Positions 11,732 through 22,176 of a stretch of DNA of 64,000 nt are shown one piece after another (position 1 is the stretch's first letter; every line of letters begins with the position of its first letter). The notes below the pieces were generated by a model. The model did not search any database. It saw only the letters and a list, made by a program, of their open reading frames with translations, and had not been told where the DNA came from. Origin of the DNA: Moniliella sp. 'wahieum' (taxonomy: Eukaryota > Basidiomycota > Moniliellomycetes > Moniliellales > Moniliellaceae); assembly GCA_003971905.1 (NCBI GenBank), contig RSEE01000111.1:62001-126000 (forward strand). The letters run 5' to 3'. The position numbers were made by a program, and so were the translations under genes.

Positions 11732-12729
11732 TTAGGCAGAGTGAGCCTTGTTGGCCATTTGGACAAACGCATTGTTGATCACGCCGAGGCGGTCAACGTT
11801 GCCGGCGGCAGGCGCCGAGGAGGCGCTGGCAGCAGGCGCGTTGGTGGGCACGGCCGAGGTGGGGAAGATGGTGGTAGCCTGCTCCGACACCTCCGATACC
11901 CCTTCCTCGAGGGACGCCGCGGCGGAGGCGGAAGCGACGGATGCCACGCTGACCGAGGACGCCGAGGCAAGGCTGACGTGCGACAAGGACGCCTCGGGAA
12001 GCCGCAGCGAAGCGGCGGCGGCCGACGAAGCAGCCGCGGCCGAGGCAGAAGAAGCAGCAGCAGCAGCAGCAGCCGAAGCGGAGGCCTTGGACGCCGAGAC
12101 GGACGACGCGTGGGCACGCCACGCCGAGGCGGCCGAGGCGCTCGAGACGGACGCCTTGGACGCCGAGACGGACGAAGCGTGGGCACGCCACGCCGAGGCA
12201 GCCGAGGCGCTGGAGACGGATGCCTCGGATGCGGCCGAAGCAGCGGCGGCAGACTTGGAGGCGGCGGCAGCCGAGGCACTGGACGCGGCGGCGGCGCATC
12301 GCCAAAGACCCAGGTGATGGGGATCTTGCCGGCGCCGAGCGGGGAGAAGAAGGAGAAGAGGGCCTTGGTCATGTCGAGGTCGGAGCCGCCACAGTTGCCC
12401 TGGCCAGTGGGACAGGCATCGGCGATGGTGGCGGTGTGGGATTGCCGTTGGCGTAGATGGTGATGGTCTGGCCGCAGTACTGGGACTGGGCGTTGAGGTT
12501 GCCGTACATGGGCTGGGCGAGGGCGACGTGAAGGCGTCGGGGAGAGGGCGCCGCAGGCGCCGAGGTCGCCGTGCTGGATCTCGTAGAAGGTGCCGGATGT
12601 TTCGTGGCGGGCAGCGTCGCGGGGGTGGTGGGCGCGGGGGCTGTGGAGGGCGTGGTGCGTGTGCGTGTGCGTGTGCGTGGGCGAGGAGGGGGCGGCGGCG
12701 AGGGCGCCGAGGACGAGGGCGGAGCGCAT
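11732..12729 (-). CDS. secreted RlpA-like double-psi beta-barrel (expansin-like) protein with Ser/Ala-rich tail
   Basis: The protein starts MRSALVLGALAAA at 12729, a plausible secretion signal. It continues with a double-psi beta-barrel domain: GTFYEIQHGDLGACGAL near 12550-12610, CGQTITIYANGN near 12440-12475, then ATIADACPTGQGNCGGSDLD, then LFSFFSPLGAGKIPITWVFGD near 12310-12430. The Asp in the DLD motif and paired cysteines fit fungal RlpA-like/expansin-related proteins that act at the cell wall. The rest (11800-12300) is a Ser/Ala-rich stalk with a 23-residue tandem repeat around SAWRAHASSVSASKAS, and the protein ends with VINNAFVQMANKAHSA. Two or three frame breaks occur, one at the domain-tail junction near 12300. 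It is divergent from MTR10 across a 420-base shared upstream region. Confidence 0.7.
12080..12232 (-). repeat. 69-base tandem repeat in the Ser/Ala stalk
   Basis: Two nearly identical units, each containing GCGTGGGCACGCCACGCCGA (plus-strand reading), encode a 23-residue unit containing SAWRAHA. Length change by recombination is common in cell-wall stalks of this kind. Confidence 0.7.
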
Positions 12730-13148
12730 GGTGGCGGCGGTGGGGGGGATGGGTAGGGCAGGAGTGGGGATGGGCAGGAGAAGGTGGTGTGTGAGTGCTA
12801 GCAGTGCGAGGGGCTGTGCGGGTGCGCCCACACTGCCCCTGCGCCTGCGCGGGTGATCGGCGGCGGGGGTTGCGGCTGCGGCACGGGGCAGTGTGTGGCG
12901 GGGGCGCAGCGCCACTGTGGCGGCAGGCGAGCAGGTGGGCTGGAAGCTGGAAGCGCGGCGCGCGGCAGGCACTGGCGGACCTCCCTAACACACCCACCCA
13001 CTGCAATGTTGCATCCCGTGACCCCGCCACGTGACCCCGAAAAGCCTGCGTACGTCAGCCGCCGCCGCCCCCCCCATGGCGCAGCGGCGGCAGAAAACAC
13101 CCCCACCACCGCCTCTGCCCCCCCCCCCATCTCATCCTGCCCGCTACC

Positions 13149-16110
13149 ATGAGTGGGCCGCCGACCATGACGGCCTTCCTCAGGCCGCCGACGCGCTCTA
13201 CAAGGCCAGCGACCCCGCCGCCCGCACCCGCGCCAACGACTGGCTCCAGGAGTTCCAGCAGACCTCCGACGCCTGGGCCGTCGCCAACGACGTCCTCCTC
13301 GCCCAGTCCCTCAGCCTCGAGCCCCGCCTGCTCGCCCTCACCTTCCACAAGAAGGTCGTCTACGACCTCGCCCAGCTTCCCCCCGCCGCCCAGGACTCTC
13401 TCCGCGACACGCTCCTCGTCGCCCTCGCCGGGTACGCCGCCGGCCCCCGCGTCATCCAGAACCGCATCTGCCTCGCCCTCAGCGCCCTCGCGCTCCAGAT
13501 GCCCACCTGGGCCAACCCCGTGGGCGACATGATTGCCCGCTTTGGTTCCGACCCCCCACAGTCAACGTCCTCCTCGAGTTCCTCGCCGTCCTCCCCGACG
13601 AGGTCACCACCAACAACCGCATCCCCATTCGTGTATGTATGCCCTCCCCTCTTCCTCTCCCCTCTTCCTTGTCCTCCTCTTGCTGACCCGGACCGACGCC
13701 GGCAACCAGAACGAGGAGTACTATGCGCGTGTGCCGCAGCTTCTCGGCGCGCATGTAGAAGAGGTGCTGGGCCTGCTTGCCATGTACCAAACCGCCCAGG
13801 GCGTCACCACGCCCATCCAAGCCTCCGTCTTCCGCTGCATGCAGAGTTGGCTTGCCTCGGGCGAGGTGACCGCCTCGGACTTTGCCGCGACGCCGCTGCT
13901 GGGCGAAGCGATCAAGGCGCTGGGCGAGGACCTGCTGTTCGACGAGGCGGTCGAGGTGGTGTGTGTGTGGATCAAGGAGACACAAGAGATCCACGACAAT
14001 ATGAGTGCCATCACCTCGGTTGCGCCGCTGCTGATTGCGCTCGCGCCCCAGGTCCAACAGGCCGGGGACGACGAGGACCGGGTGCGTGGGTATACGCGTG
14101 TGTTTTCCCAGGCTGGCGAAACGTGGTCGCCGCTCTTTGTCTCCCACCCGGCCGACTTTGAGCCTTTGGTGGTCCAAGTCCTGCTCACCTGCACCGCCTA
14201 CAACGACTTGGACATTGTCGGCATCACGTTCCGCTGTTGGTATTTCCTTGCTGCTGCCGTGTGGCGTGCGCAGGAAAAGGCGTCTCGACCGGACCTCGAT
14301 GGTCTGCGCAGCGCCTTTGTCACGCTCCAGGACACGCTCATCCGCCACCCCGCTTCCCCGACGATGACAGCAGCTTGACCGGCCAAGAGCGTGACGATTT
14401 CCGTGACTTTCGCCATGCCATGGGCGACACGCTCAAGGACTGCTGTGATGTGTTGACCCCCGAACGCTGTCTCGCCCACTCGCTCGAATTGATCCAACAA
14501 GCCATGACGCGCACCCCGCTGAAATGGCAGGACATTGAGGCTCCGCTCTTCTCCATGCGCGCCATGGGCACCCGTGTGGACCCGCACGACGAACAGATCC
14601 TTCCCCAGATTATGGAACTGGTACCGCAGTTGCCTGCCAACCCGCGGCTCAAGTATGCCGGCCTCCTCGTCCTGGGCCGCTACACAAGTGGGTCGCGTAC
14701 CACCCGGACCGCATCCCCACCCTGCTCACCTACATCTCCTCGGCGTTTAATGATGGCCAAGAAGACGTGACGGCGGCAGCGGCGCGGGCGCTGCGGTTCC
14801 TATGCCTCGACTGTCGTTCCAGTTTGTCTTCGTACCTGCCGCAACTATTTGAGTTCTTCAGTATGCTCAACGCAACCTTGTCGCGGGAAGAACTACTGGA
14901 AGTGTCCGAGGCGATTGCGCATGTCATCTCGGCCCTGCCGCCGGGCGAAGTCTGAGATGCTACTCAAGTTTGTGCAACCTATTCTGCAAGCTGCCGCGTC
15001 GACGGCGACGACGGCAGGTGCGACGATGGAGCAGCTGAAACGCTCGGCCGATGCGTTGAAGCAAGTCGATCTGATGCTCAAGATCAACCTGGAGAACGCG
15101 AGCAACTACCGCCCAGCAGCTGTGCTGCCACGGCCCAGCAAGCCTACCTCTTGATTGACGCCATGATCCAAGCGCAGGCGACAAGACGGTCATGTCGGAA
15201 GCGACGTGTGCGCTGCTGCGGCGCGGGATCCAGTTCTTTGCCAGACGGCCGTCGAGGTGGTACCGACCATGGTGCTCACACTTGGCGCAGGCCTTCCAAG
15301 CGTCGGTCACCCTGCGTACGTGTGGATCGTAGGTGCAGCCATTGACAATTACGGTTTGCGTCCTGAGCCAGAGCTGCGCGAGGCGCTCAGCACCGGCATT
15401 CACCCTCGTATCGGGCAAGGTGATGCAAGTGGTGGATGCGGCGGCGCCGCGACTGGACACGGTGGCCGATGTGATTGATGATTATGTGCATGCGTGTGCG
15501 CTGTGCTGCTCGACGGCACCGTGGATCCTACTCTTATCGCCGCACCTGGACCGAGCGGCGCACTTGGCGCTCGATGCACTGGACCTGTACCAGCCCGCTA
15601 CCGTCCAGGCATCGCTAAGCTTCCTGCGTGACTTTGTAGGGCACGATGCGTTGCTCTTACCTCCTGCCGAGGGGTGCCGACGGCGGAGATGATGGCCGCG
15701 GCAGCGCAAGCGCCCGCGAGCGGGACCGACACACAAACGCTCACCACTTTCTCCCTTTTGTTGCGGGGGGTGCTTGCTTCGGGTCCTGCGCCGCTAGGAC
15801 CCCCGTTGGTGCACACCTTGCTCGTTGGTTTGACAGGCAAGTTTGATGCGGAAGAGCAGCCGATCACGGTATCCATTCTGCGCATGTTGGCTGGCGCGTT
15901 CCCAGCGCAGTCGGTCGAGTGGGTACGCGCAGCGCTGCCCAGTCTGTCCGCTAGCAACGTGGCCCAAGCGGACAAAGAAGCGTTTTGGACGTCGTACCAG
16001 ACCGCCGTCGCTAGCCACAACCTCGACCACATCCTGTCGCGCTCAACACGCTCTACCGTGCCTCGCGCCGCACCCGCGAACGCGCTCGCATGGATCGCAT
16101 CCAAGATTAA
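13149..16110 (+). CDS. MTR10: karyopherin beta MTR10/KAP111 (transportin-SR family nuclear import receptor)
   Basis: Mtr10 imports SR-like mRNA-binding proteins such as Npl3 and acts in tRNA traffic. The N-terminal HEAT block AADALYKASDPAARTRANDW, LQEFQQTSDAWAVANDVLL and LSALALQMPTWANPVGDMI (13190-13530) matches the importin-beta N-domain of this family. An intron lies at about 13633-13709 (donor GTATGT, acceptor CAG before NEEYYARVPQLL). HEAT repeats follow (ASVFRCMQSWLASGEV, then SVAPLLIALAPQVQQA). The C-terminus LYRASRRTRERARMDRIQ ends at TAA 16108-16110, as expected for the family. Frame breaks occur near 13185, 14350, 14690, 14955, 15120, 15330, 15680 and 16045, each with conserved sequence on both sides. 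The start at 13149 gives MSGPPTMTAFL directly before the first helix; an upstream ATG at 13075 is possible. Confidence 0.85.
13633..13709 (+). other. predicted intron of MTR10
   Basis: Starts GTATGT, is pyrimidine-rich and ends CAACCAG; removing it joins TNNRIPI to NEEYYARVPQ, which keeps the HEAT-repeat protein continuous. Confidence 0.7.
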
Positions 16111-17820
16111 GCTTCGCACCCTGGTCTGGCTACGCGCGCCGCCTAGGTCCCGTTCCACCTCCTGTTTCTGTTTCTGTGTCTGTTTCGGTACCCACACCAG
16201 CACACCGCACACCGCACACCGCACCCAACTTCCCCGAGCCGCTGGAGGAGCGCTTGGTTTCGAATGCGCGGCCTCGACGCGGTGGGGAGGGGGGTACTCC
16301 CTCGGTCGCGTGGCCAAGAGACAAAGGAACGACGACGTTGGTGGACGCAGTGCAGTGGCGAAGATGGGAGGACGAGGACCGACGTGCGTGCCGAGCTAAC
16401 CGTATAATGACACCACCCCCAGCCAGCCTCGTTCTCTGGCGCAATGCATCCGGCGAGAACGAAGGAAGCAGGCACGGCCTGGCGCGTCGATGTGTAGGTG
16501 TTAGGCAGGTCGGATCGACGGGAAAGCAGGAACGTAGGAAAACTGGAACGCGGGAAAGCAGGAAAGCACTGAAGGAAAACAAGAAACAAACGTGAGTAGT
16601 TCCGACCCCAACGGGCCCCTAAGCTCTCGCGAGGGAAACTATACATGGCAGGGGTGAAGCCGGCGAATTAAACCGTGGTAGACAGAGGAGATATAGGTGA
16701 GCACCGCCGCCCATCAGACCGACTTCCAGGGACACGGGTTACAATCACTAGTACTTCGAAACGCGGCATTAGTTCGACCCCCTCCCTCCCCGGTAACGGT
16801 GCTGCTCTTGTAGTAGTTCAATACCTTTCGGGCGGCATTTGTTAGCCGAGCCGGCCTGCGCTCGGGTGCCTGCCCCGGCCTGCTCTCAGCTGGTGCTTCC
16901 CTCAGAGAGAGACCTGGATCCTTGGGCACACGCTTAGTTAGTCACTGTACGGACGAGCAGGTCTTCTCTCTGGTGCTTCGCACTGAGAGAGCCATTAGAG
17001 CTCATGCGTAGTTAGTCAATGTAGTGGGGAGCTCTTAGTCACTGTACTGCCGAGCTGGCCTGCTCGTCGTACTTTTGATCCGTCGCAAGAGCTCCCATGG
17101 ATGCCCTGTGAGGGGCTCCAACAACCATTACAGTCGTGGTTGTTTTTCTACTGAGACGGCGCCAAAGTTGGTTACAGCACCGTTGCGATCATCTCACCAC
17201 TTCGGGCGTAGAGAGCCTGCAAACCTGTGCAACATTCGCTGTTACACTGTTGGAGAAGAGCTGTCAAACACGATATGATTGTCATCTCAAACATCTCTGA
17301 TGTTCGTCATACGGTGCCTCGAAACCTGATTGCAAGGTGCTGGTGTACTCCTAGTTCACATGCCCCAACAATGTAGTTTTGCTGTTCAAACTTATTGCAG
17401 ATCAGTCCTCTAAACACAACTGATTGGCAGTTCAACCATCTCCAAAGTTGAACATACTATGCCTCGAAACATCTGCAGAAGTTGTTGTTATACTCCCAGT
17501 TCGCATGTCCGAACAATGTGCACTTGCTCTTCAAACAGCATCAACAATCGCATTAACCATCGCATTGATGCCATCCGATAGCCGTGCTGTGGTTTTGTTT
17601 GAACACCGTTGATACTTGCTGAGGAACGCCTATTGATCATCTCTCAAAGTGCATGTCATGCTGCGCTGGACCAACTGGGGCAGTCGTTCTTATGTTCGCC
17701 TCAAAGACTCACGATCGTTGCTGTCATTGTTTGCGCTTCAACACATCCATGTCAGGTGCTCAGATGCTTCGGTGGTGCATGTTCCCAACAAAACTAGAGT
17801 GGACGGAGAGATAGGCTGAA
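16111..17820. repeat. gene-free region with decayed tandem repeats
   Basis: GC content drops after 16900. Two tandem patterns are visible. A motif of the type TAGTTAGTCACTGTA with GGTGCTTC and CTGAGAGAG recurs at 16885-17055. A longer degenerate unit containing GCCTCGAAAC, TACTCC.AGTTC.CATG, CAACAATGT and GCT.TTCAAAC occurs at 17313-17394 and again at 17459-17537. I find no coding potential; this may be an old, mutated transposon or satellite remnant. Confidence 0.5.
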
Positions 17821-19040
17821 TGATGACATGCATTAGTACGTTCCTATACATGCGTGAGGTGGAGGACGGGGAGCACAGGCTTGATGGGGAGTGCTGGGTT
17901 GGGGATGAGGAGCACAGGCTTGGAGGCGGTGGCACATGCTTGCTGGTGGCGGACCCAAGCTCAAAAACGGTGGCACAAGCACATGGCAAGCTCAGGCTTG
18001 GAAATGGCGGGCGCATGCTAGGACATGGCCGGCACGAGCTTGGAGACGCCTGACACAAGGTGGAACCAACAGTTGCCACCGGGCGAGCGCAAGCGTGGAC
18101 GCAACTATCAGACAGAGCACCACGTTGTACTTGCACATGGGCAATTCGAGCTTGAGAATGGCCGGGATGAGCGTTGAGATGGGGGTAACGATGGGGAACA
18201 ACGACGTGGTGAGGGGTAAGCGGCTGATGCGAGCGGGTCGGAATGAGGAAAGGTGGGATGGGATGGAATGGGAGACGGCATACTTACCGATGCGCGCGAC
18301 CAGGTTGCACATGGCCAAAAGACGACGTTTGAGATGAGGAACTCAAACTCAGCGACAGCAGGGGCGGGCAAAGTGGTGCGCATGGGCCGGCAGAGCGTCG
18401 GAAGCGGACGGCGCGGCAAGCTGCACGGTCTGCTTGACATGGGCGAGGCAGGTAGGAGGTGTCCCGAGACGAGGATCCGGATGGCCACGACGAGTGTCCA
18501 GACGGCCAAATCAAGAGCGGCGGTGCTGGTGGCAGGCGAGGCGGTGGCCATGGACGGCCAGTGCGCCAGACTGCGGCCAGAAGGCATGCGCAATGACATG
18601 TACCATCGCCTGCTTCCGCTTGGTCGACCGGACGGTGGCGATGGCCTAATGAATGGCGGGGATGGCGAAGCGAATGGCGGGGATGGCCTGTGGGTGTGTG
18701 GGAAGGAGGGGCGCGGCACTGGGGCGCGTGGGGAGGGTGGTGGACGTGAGAACGAGACCCGGACGGGTGGGAAGTGGCTGGCCAGACGCAGAAGCTGGCC
18801 AGATGACAGAGAAGAAAGGGTTAGTGGAGGGTAAGGGGGTGGCAGATGAGGCGCGGGAAACGGAGTCTGTGAATGGGGGTTAAACGAAGCAACAGACCTT
18901 GGGGGCTGGGCAAAGCCAGGCAGGTTAGGGTGGTAGTGGTAAGAACTCAAATAGAACCATCGCCAGTGTAGCGACGCGTGAAGGCTCTGACGTGGAGACA
19001 CCCAGTCGCTCAACCACAGACGGCGAGTAGAACCAAGCAA
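17738..19040 (-). pseudogene. possible remnant of a membrane-protein gene
   Basis: I do not recognise this locus. On the minus strand hydrophobic stretches appear (LDLAVWTLVVAIRILVSGHLL near 18470-18530, then LFPIVTPISTLIPAIL and KYNVVLCLIVAST at 18080-18210), and an intron-like segment at 18190-18287 begins GTAAGTATG and ends CATCAG. The hydrophobic segments are in different frames, and the 5' part (18650-19040) is Pro/Ser-rich low complexity. It could be a decayed multi-pass protein or chance. Short G-rich repeats lie on the plus strand at 17870-18050 and 18645-18690. Confidence 0.22.
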
Positions 19041-19925
19041 CGAGGTGAGCGAGAAGAAGAGGAAGGGGGAAGGAGAGGTAGTGGCGAAGAGGACAGCAAG
19101 CCGGTAGTTCTAGCGTCTAGCTTTCACATGATTAGCGCTGGCGCTGATCGGGCTGATGTTTTCGGGACTTGGGACTGAGACTGATTGATGATCGATGATC
19201 GAGATCGAGTCGCGTGGTGGGTTTAACGCTTAGCTTGCAGGCCGCAGTGTGAAGGTGGTGGAGATGGGACGGATGGTTGAGATCATCTCGGCGTTCGAGC
19301 AAGAACACGGAGAAGTTGGCGCGCCCGCCTGCGCTCTGATGTGGCCGGATCCCGATGCCAAGCGAGAACAGCAATCAAGAACTGGAGGCCAATCGACGAT
19401 AGGGATTGAATATTGATTGCTGGTGAGCGATAGTACTAGAGAGTAGCGGAGAGAGAGTAGGAGGAGGGAGTGGAAGAGAGGGAAGACTAAGAGCTACTGA
19501 TTGCCGAGGCTTCTAGAAGTAGGCTTGGCACACTGCACTAGTAGTATCCCAACAGTGGGCACGCACACATATCCTGTTCCCCCCGGCAACTGGCAACGGC
19601 AACGGCAATGACAATTAACTAACGATTGTGCCCGTCCGCCGTGCCTGCCCTTCCCCGCGTCCAGCCTGCATCCACCTGGTCTGGCTTCAAGCTTCAACCG
19701 CACTCGATTTGCCTATAGACGGCGATTGTAGGCCGCCCGATTCACACCGCACCCAGAGCACACCTCACAGGTGGGTGGCTGCACCCAGCCCCGGCGGTAC
19801 GATGCACAGCAGTCGACTTTTTTCTTCCGATGACACCTGAGCGTGGTGAGCGGCGCACAGGCCTGAAGCACACTATCTCTATACTACGTGCCTTCCCGCG
19901 CAGAATGCAAACCGAGTCGATGCAG
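19041..19925. other. intergenic, nothing recognised
   Basis: Mixed-composition sequence downstream of RPN9 (minus strand). No frame on either strand looks coding. It contains an imperfect GATTGATGATCGATGATCGA run at 19171-19190 and an AGAG-rich run at 19437-19490. Confidence 0.4.
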
Positions 19926-21163
19926 TTAGGCCGTGCCCAAGAGTTCGGGCGCGGTCTGGTCCTTGACATAAGCCGAGACCGACTCGACCTTATCGCACCA
20001 AGTGGCGAGGCGAGTACGCAGTTCTTCAATCTGCGTTCGGTCCAGGACGCGGGGCTGGACCCAATCCACCTTGACAGTCGCCTGGACCTGGTCCATGGTA
20101 CCGCGAATCAAATGGAGCGAGAGGGCCTTCATCACCAGATGTTCCACCTCGTCGAGCGGCAGGCGCGTCTCGCGCGCAATCGAGCCAAACGTGATTGCCG
20201 CGCGCTGTTCGGGCGAGCGGGCAAAGACAGACTGGATCAAGGCCATCAACACATTTTTGGCGCAAAACGAAACGTTGGCACCTAGGATCGGTTCCGCCGT
20301 TTTGGCAGGGAGTAAAATGGCTTCAAACGCGGCCAAGTCACCGGCATTGTACGCATTGAGCAGTTGCACCAGCAGCGCATGCGGCGTGCCCTCCAGCGCG
20401 GCCACAATCGGGTGCAACAGCAACTCGCCAAAGTTGTAAATCGCATCCGATAGCAACGCAGCCAAGGCCAGGTCGTGCGCACGTTCCACCTTGTCCTCGG
20501 CGGTCAGGTCCGTGTCGAGGTTGACACAGGCAAGGTAGAGCAACGAGTTTTTGTAGTAGGGCGCATACTCCGCCTTGGCTTTGTGGTAGTCGCCTGCGAC
20601 GCGGTAAAACGCACCGTACACGGCCGGGTCTACCGCGTCAAACTGGGCCAGCAGGGCGGCACAGTCGTCCATCGCCTGCTTGGTCGCGGGCAAGTTGCCG
20701 TGGAGCAGTTCGAGATGGGCCGCTTCCATGGCGAGGAGGATGTAGGCCTCGCGTTCTGGAAGGGCGAGTTGACGGCGGCGCGGGCGCCCGCGGAGGCCTG
20801 GTAGCGCGGCTCGCGCTCCTCGTCGGCGTCGGGCGCGGCGGGCTTGACGCAGCGACCTGGGCGGCGAGGAAGGCGCGGGCATCGGCCGGGCGCGGGAACC
20901 GCTTGACGACGCGCACGGCAATCTGGGCGCGGCGGAGCTGGTTGATCTTGCCCTCGAAGCCGGCGACAAAGTGGTGTAGAGGGCGACGGTGCGCGAGGCG
21001 GGTGGCGGCCTCGGGGACTGGAGAAAGTGCTCGAGGGCGAGGGTGAGCTGGTACCAGAGCTTGCGCTCGTACAGGTCGCGCATGGACTCGTACAGCGCCT
21101 GAGCACGTCGGGCGTGCTGGGCGCGACGGCCTGCTCGGCCACGTACGTAGCGGTGGCGTCCAT
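19926..21163 (-). CDS. RPN9: 26S proteasome regulatory subunit RPN9 (PSMD13)
   Basis: Rpn9 is a PCI-domain scaffold subunit of the proteasome lid. The protein begins MDATATYVAEQAV at 21163, followed after a frame break by ESMRDLYERKLWYQLTLALE. It continues with EAYILLAMEAAHLELLHGN, YKNSLLYLACVNLDTDLTAE and ALLSDAIYNFGELLLHPIV, all diagnostic of Rpn9, then the PCI winged helix (ITFGSIARETRLPLDEVEHL, IRGTMDQVQATVKVDWVQPR) and ends near APELLGTA at 19926. Length is about 390-410 residues, as in yeast and man. The segment 20780-21000 contains two frame breaks around FEGKINQLRRAQIAVRVVKR. The gene is divergent from the coiled-coil gene, with about 1 kb between starts. Confidence 0.9.
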
Positions 21164-22176
21164 GGGGGTGGGGGTGGGGGCGGTGGGGCGGGCGAGGGCG
21201 AAGACGGCGGAGAAGGGGTTATTACGTCCTGCGGCAGGCCACGCGTCGTCCGCACGGGGCGGGGGCGCTGAGGTAATGGCACGTGTCCGGGGCGAGTGAA
21301 ATTGACAGCGGGGCGGAATGGAATGGAGAGTGGTGTACGTAAGCAGCGGAAGGGCGGGCTGGGAGCTGAGACCCAACGGGACGTGTGGCATGCGGGCAGC
21401 GTGTCTTCCCCATGGGCGCGTGCCGGCGTGCAAGGGGGGCCGCGTGGCACAGGGCCAGTGTGCTGCGTGTGTGGGCGGGCCCATGCGCTGCCAGGAGTGC
21501 AGCAGCACACGCGCCGGCGTGGAGCACTGGCACACTCGCCCGCCGCCCACCCTCGCGCAGCGCTCAGCGATCGGCACGCCCGCCGCGGCCACACCGCTGC
21601 CGTGCCGGCGCTGGGCGAGCGAGCGCCACAGCAACCCTAGCGGCGCGGCCGCCAGCGCGTGCTGGCACGCGGCGGGTGTGCGTGCGCACGCGCCAGCACA
21701 GGCGCCGTGCGGCGCTGCGGGCCGGCGGGGGACGGGGCGCGCCAGCTGGGCGGACGCTGCCGCAGTGCCGTCCCCTGCGCCGCGGCGGGCGCCACGCGGC
21801 GAGTGTGGTGGGAAAAGGCAGCCTGGCGCCCAGCGCGTTTCTGCAGCGCTGCGTTTGGGAGGCGACTTTACTTTCTCTCTCTCATCCACCCACACCATCC
21901 ACAGCCACACCCGCGCGCCTGGAGCACACGGCATTCATCCTCACCTCCATCTCCACTTCCACTTCCACGCCACCTCCATCTCCATCTCCATCTCCACCAC
22001 CACCACCACTTCCACCGCCACCCCTCCATCTCATCTCCACCCCCTCCTCCTCCTCTCCTCCACCCCCCATATTTATGGCCCCCACCTAACCCCCATCCAC
22101 CCCCAACCCCAAGTACGTCCCCCCCAGCCCATCGTCGCCCACACCTCCTAACCCCCCCCCACCCCAGTCTTTACCC
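21164..22176. promoter_or_regulatory. shared upstream region of RPN9 and the coiled-coil gene
   Basis: Divergent 1-kb intergenic region. The right third is a pyrimidine-rich microsatellite (CCATCTCCA and CCACCACCA type, 21945-22065) ending in a TATTTAT box at 22070-22076, 101 bases before the ATG at 22177. Open frames in the left part are GC-bias artefacts. Confidence 0.5.
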
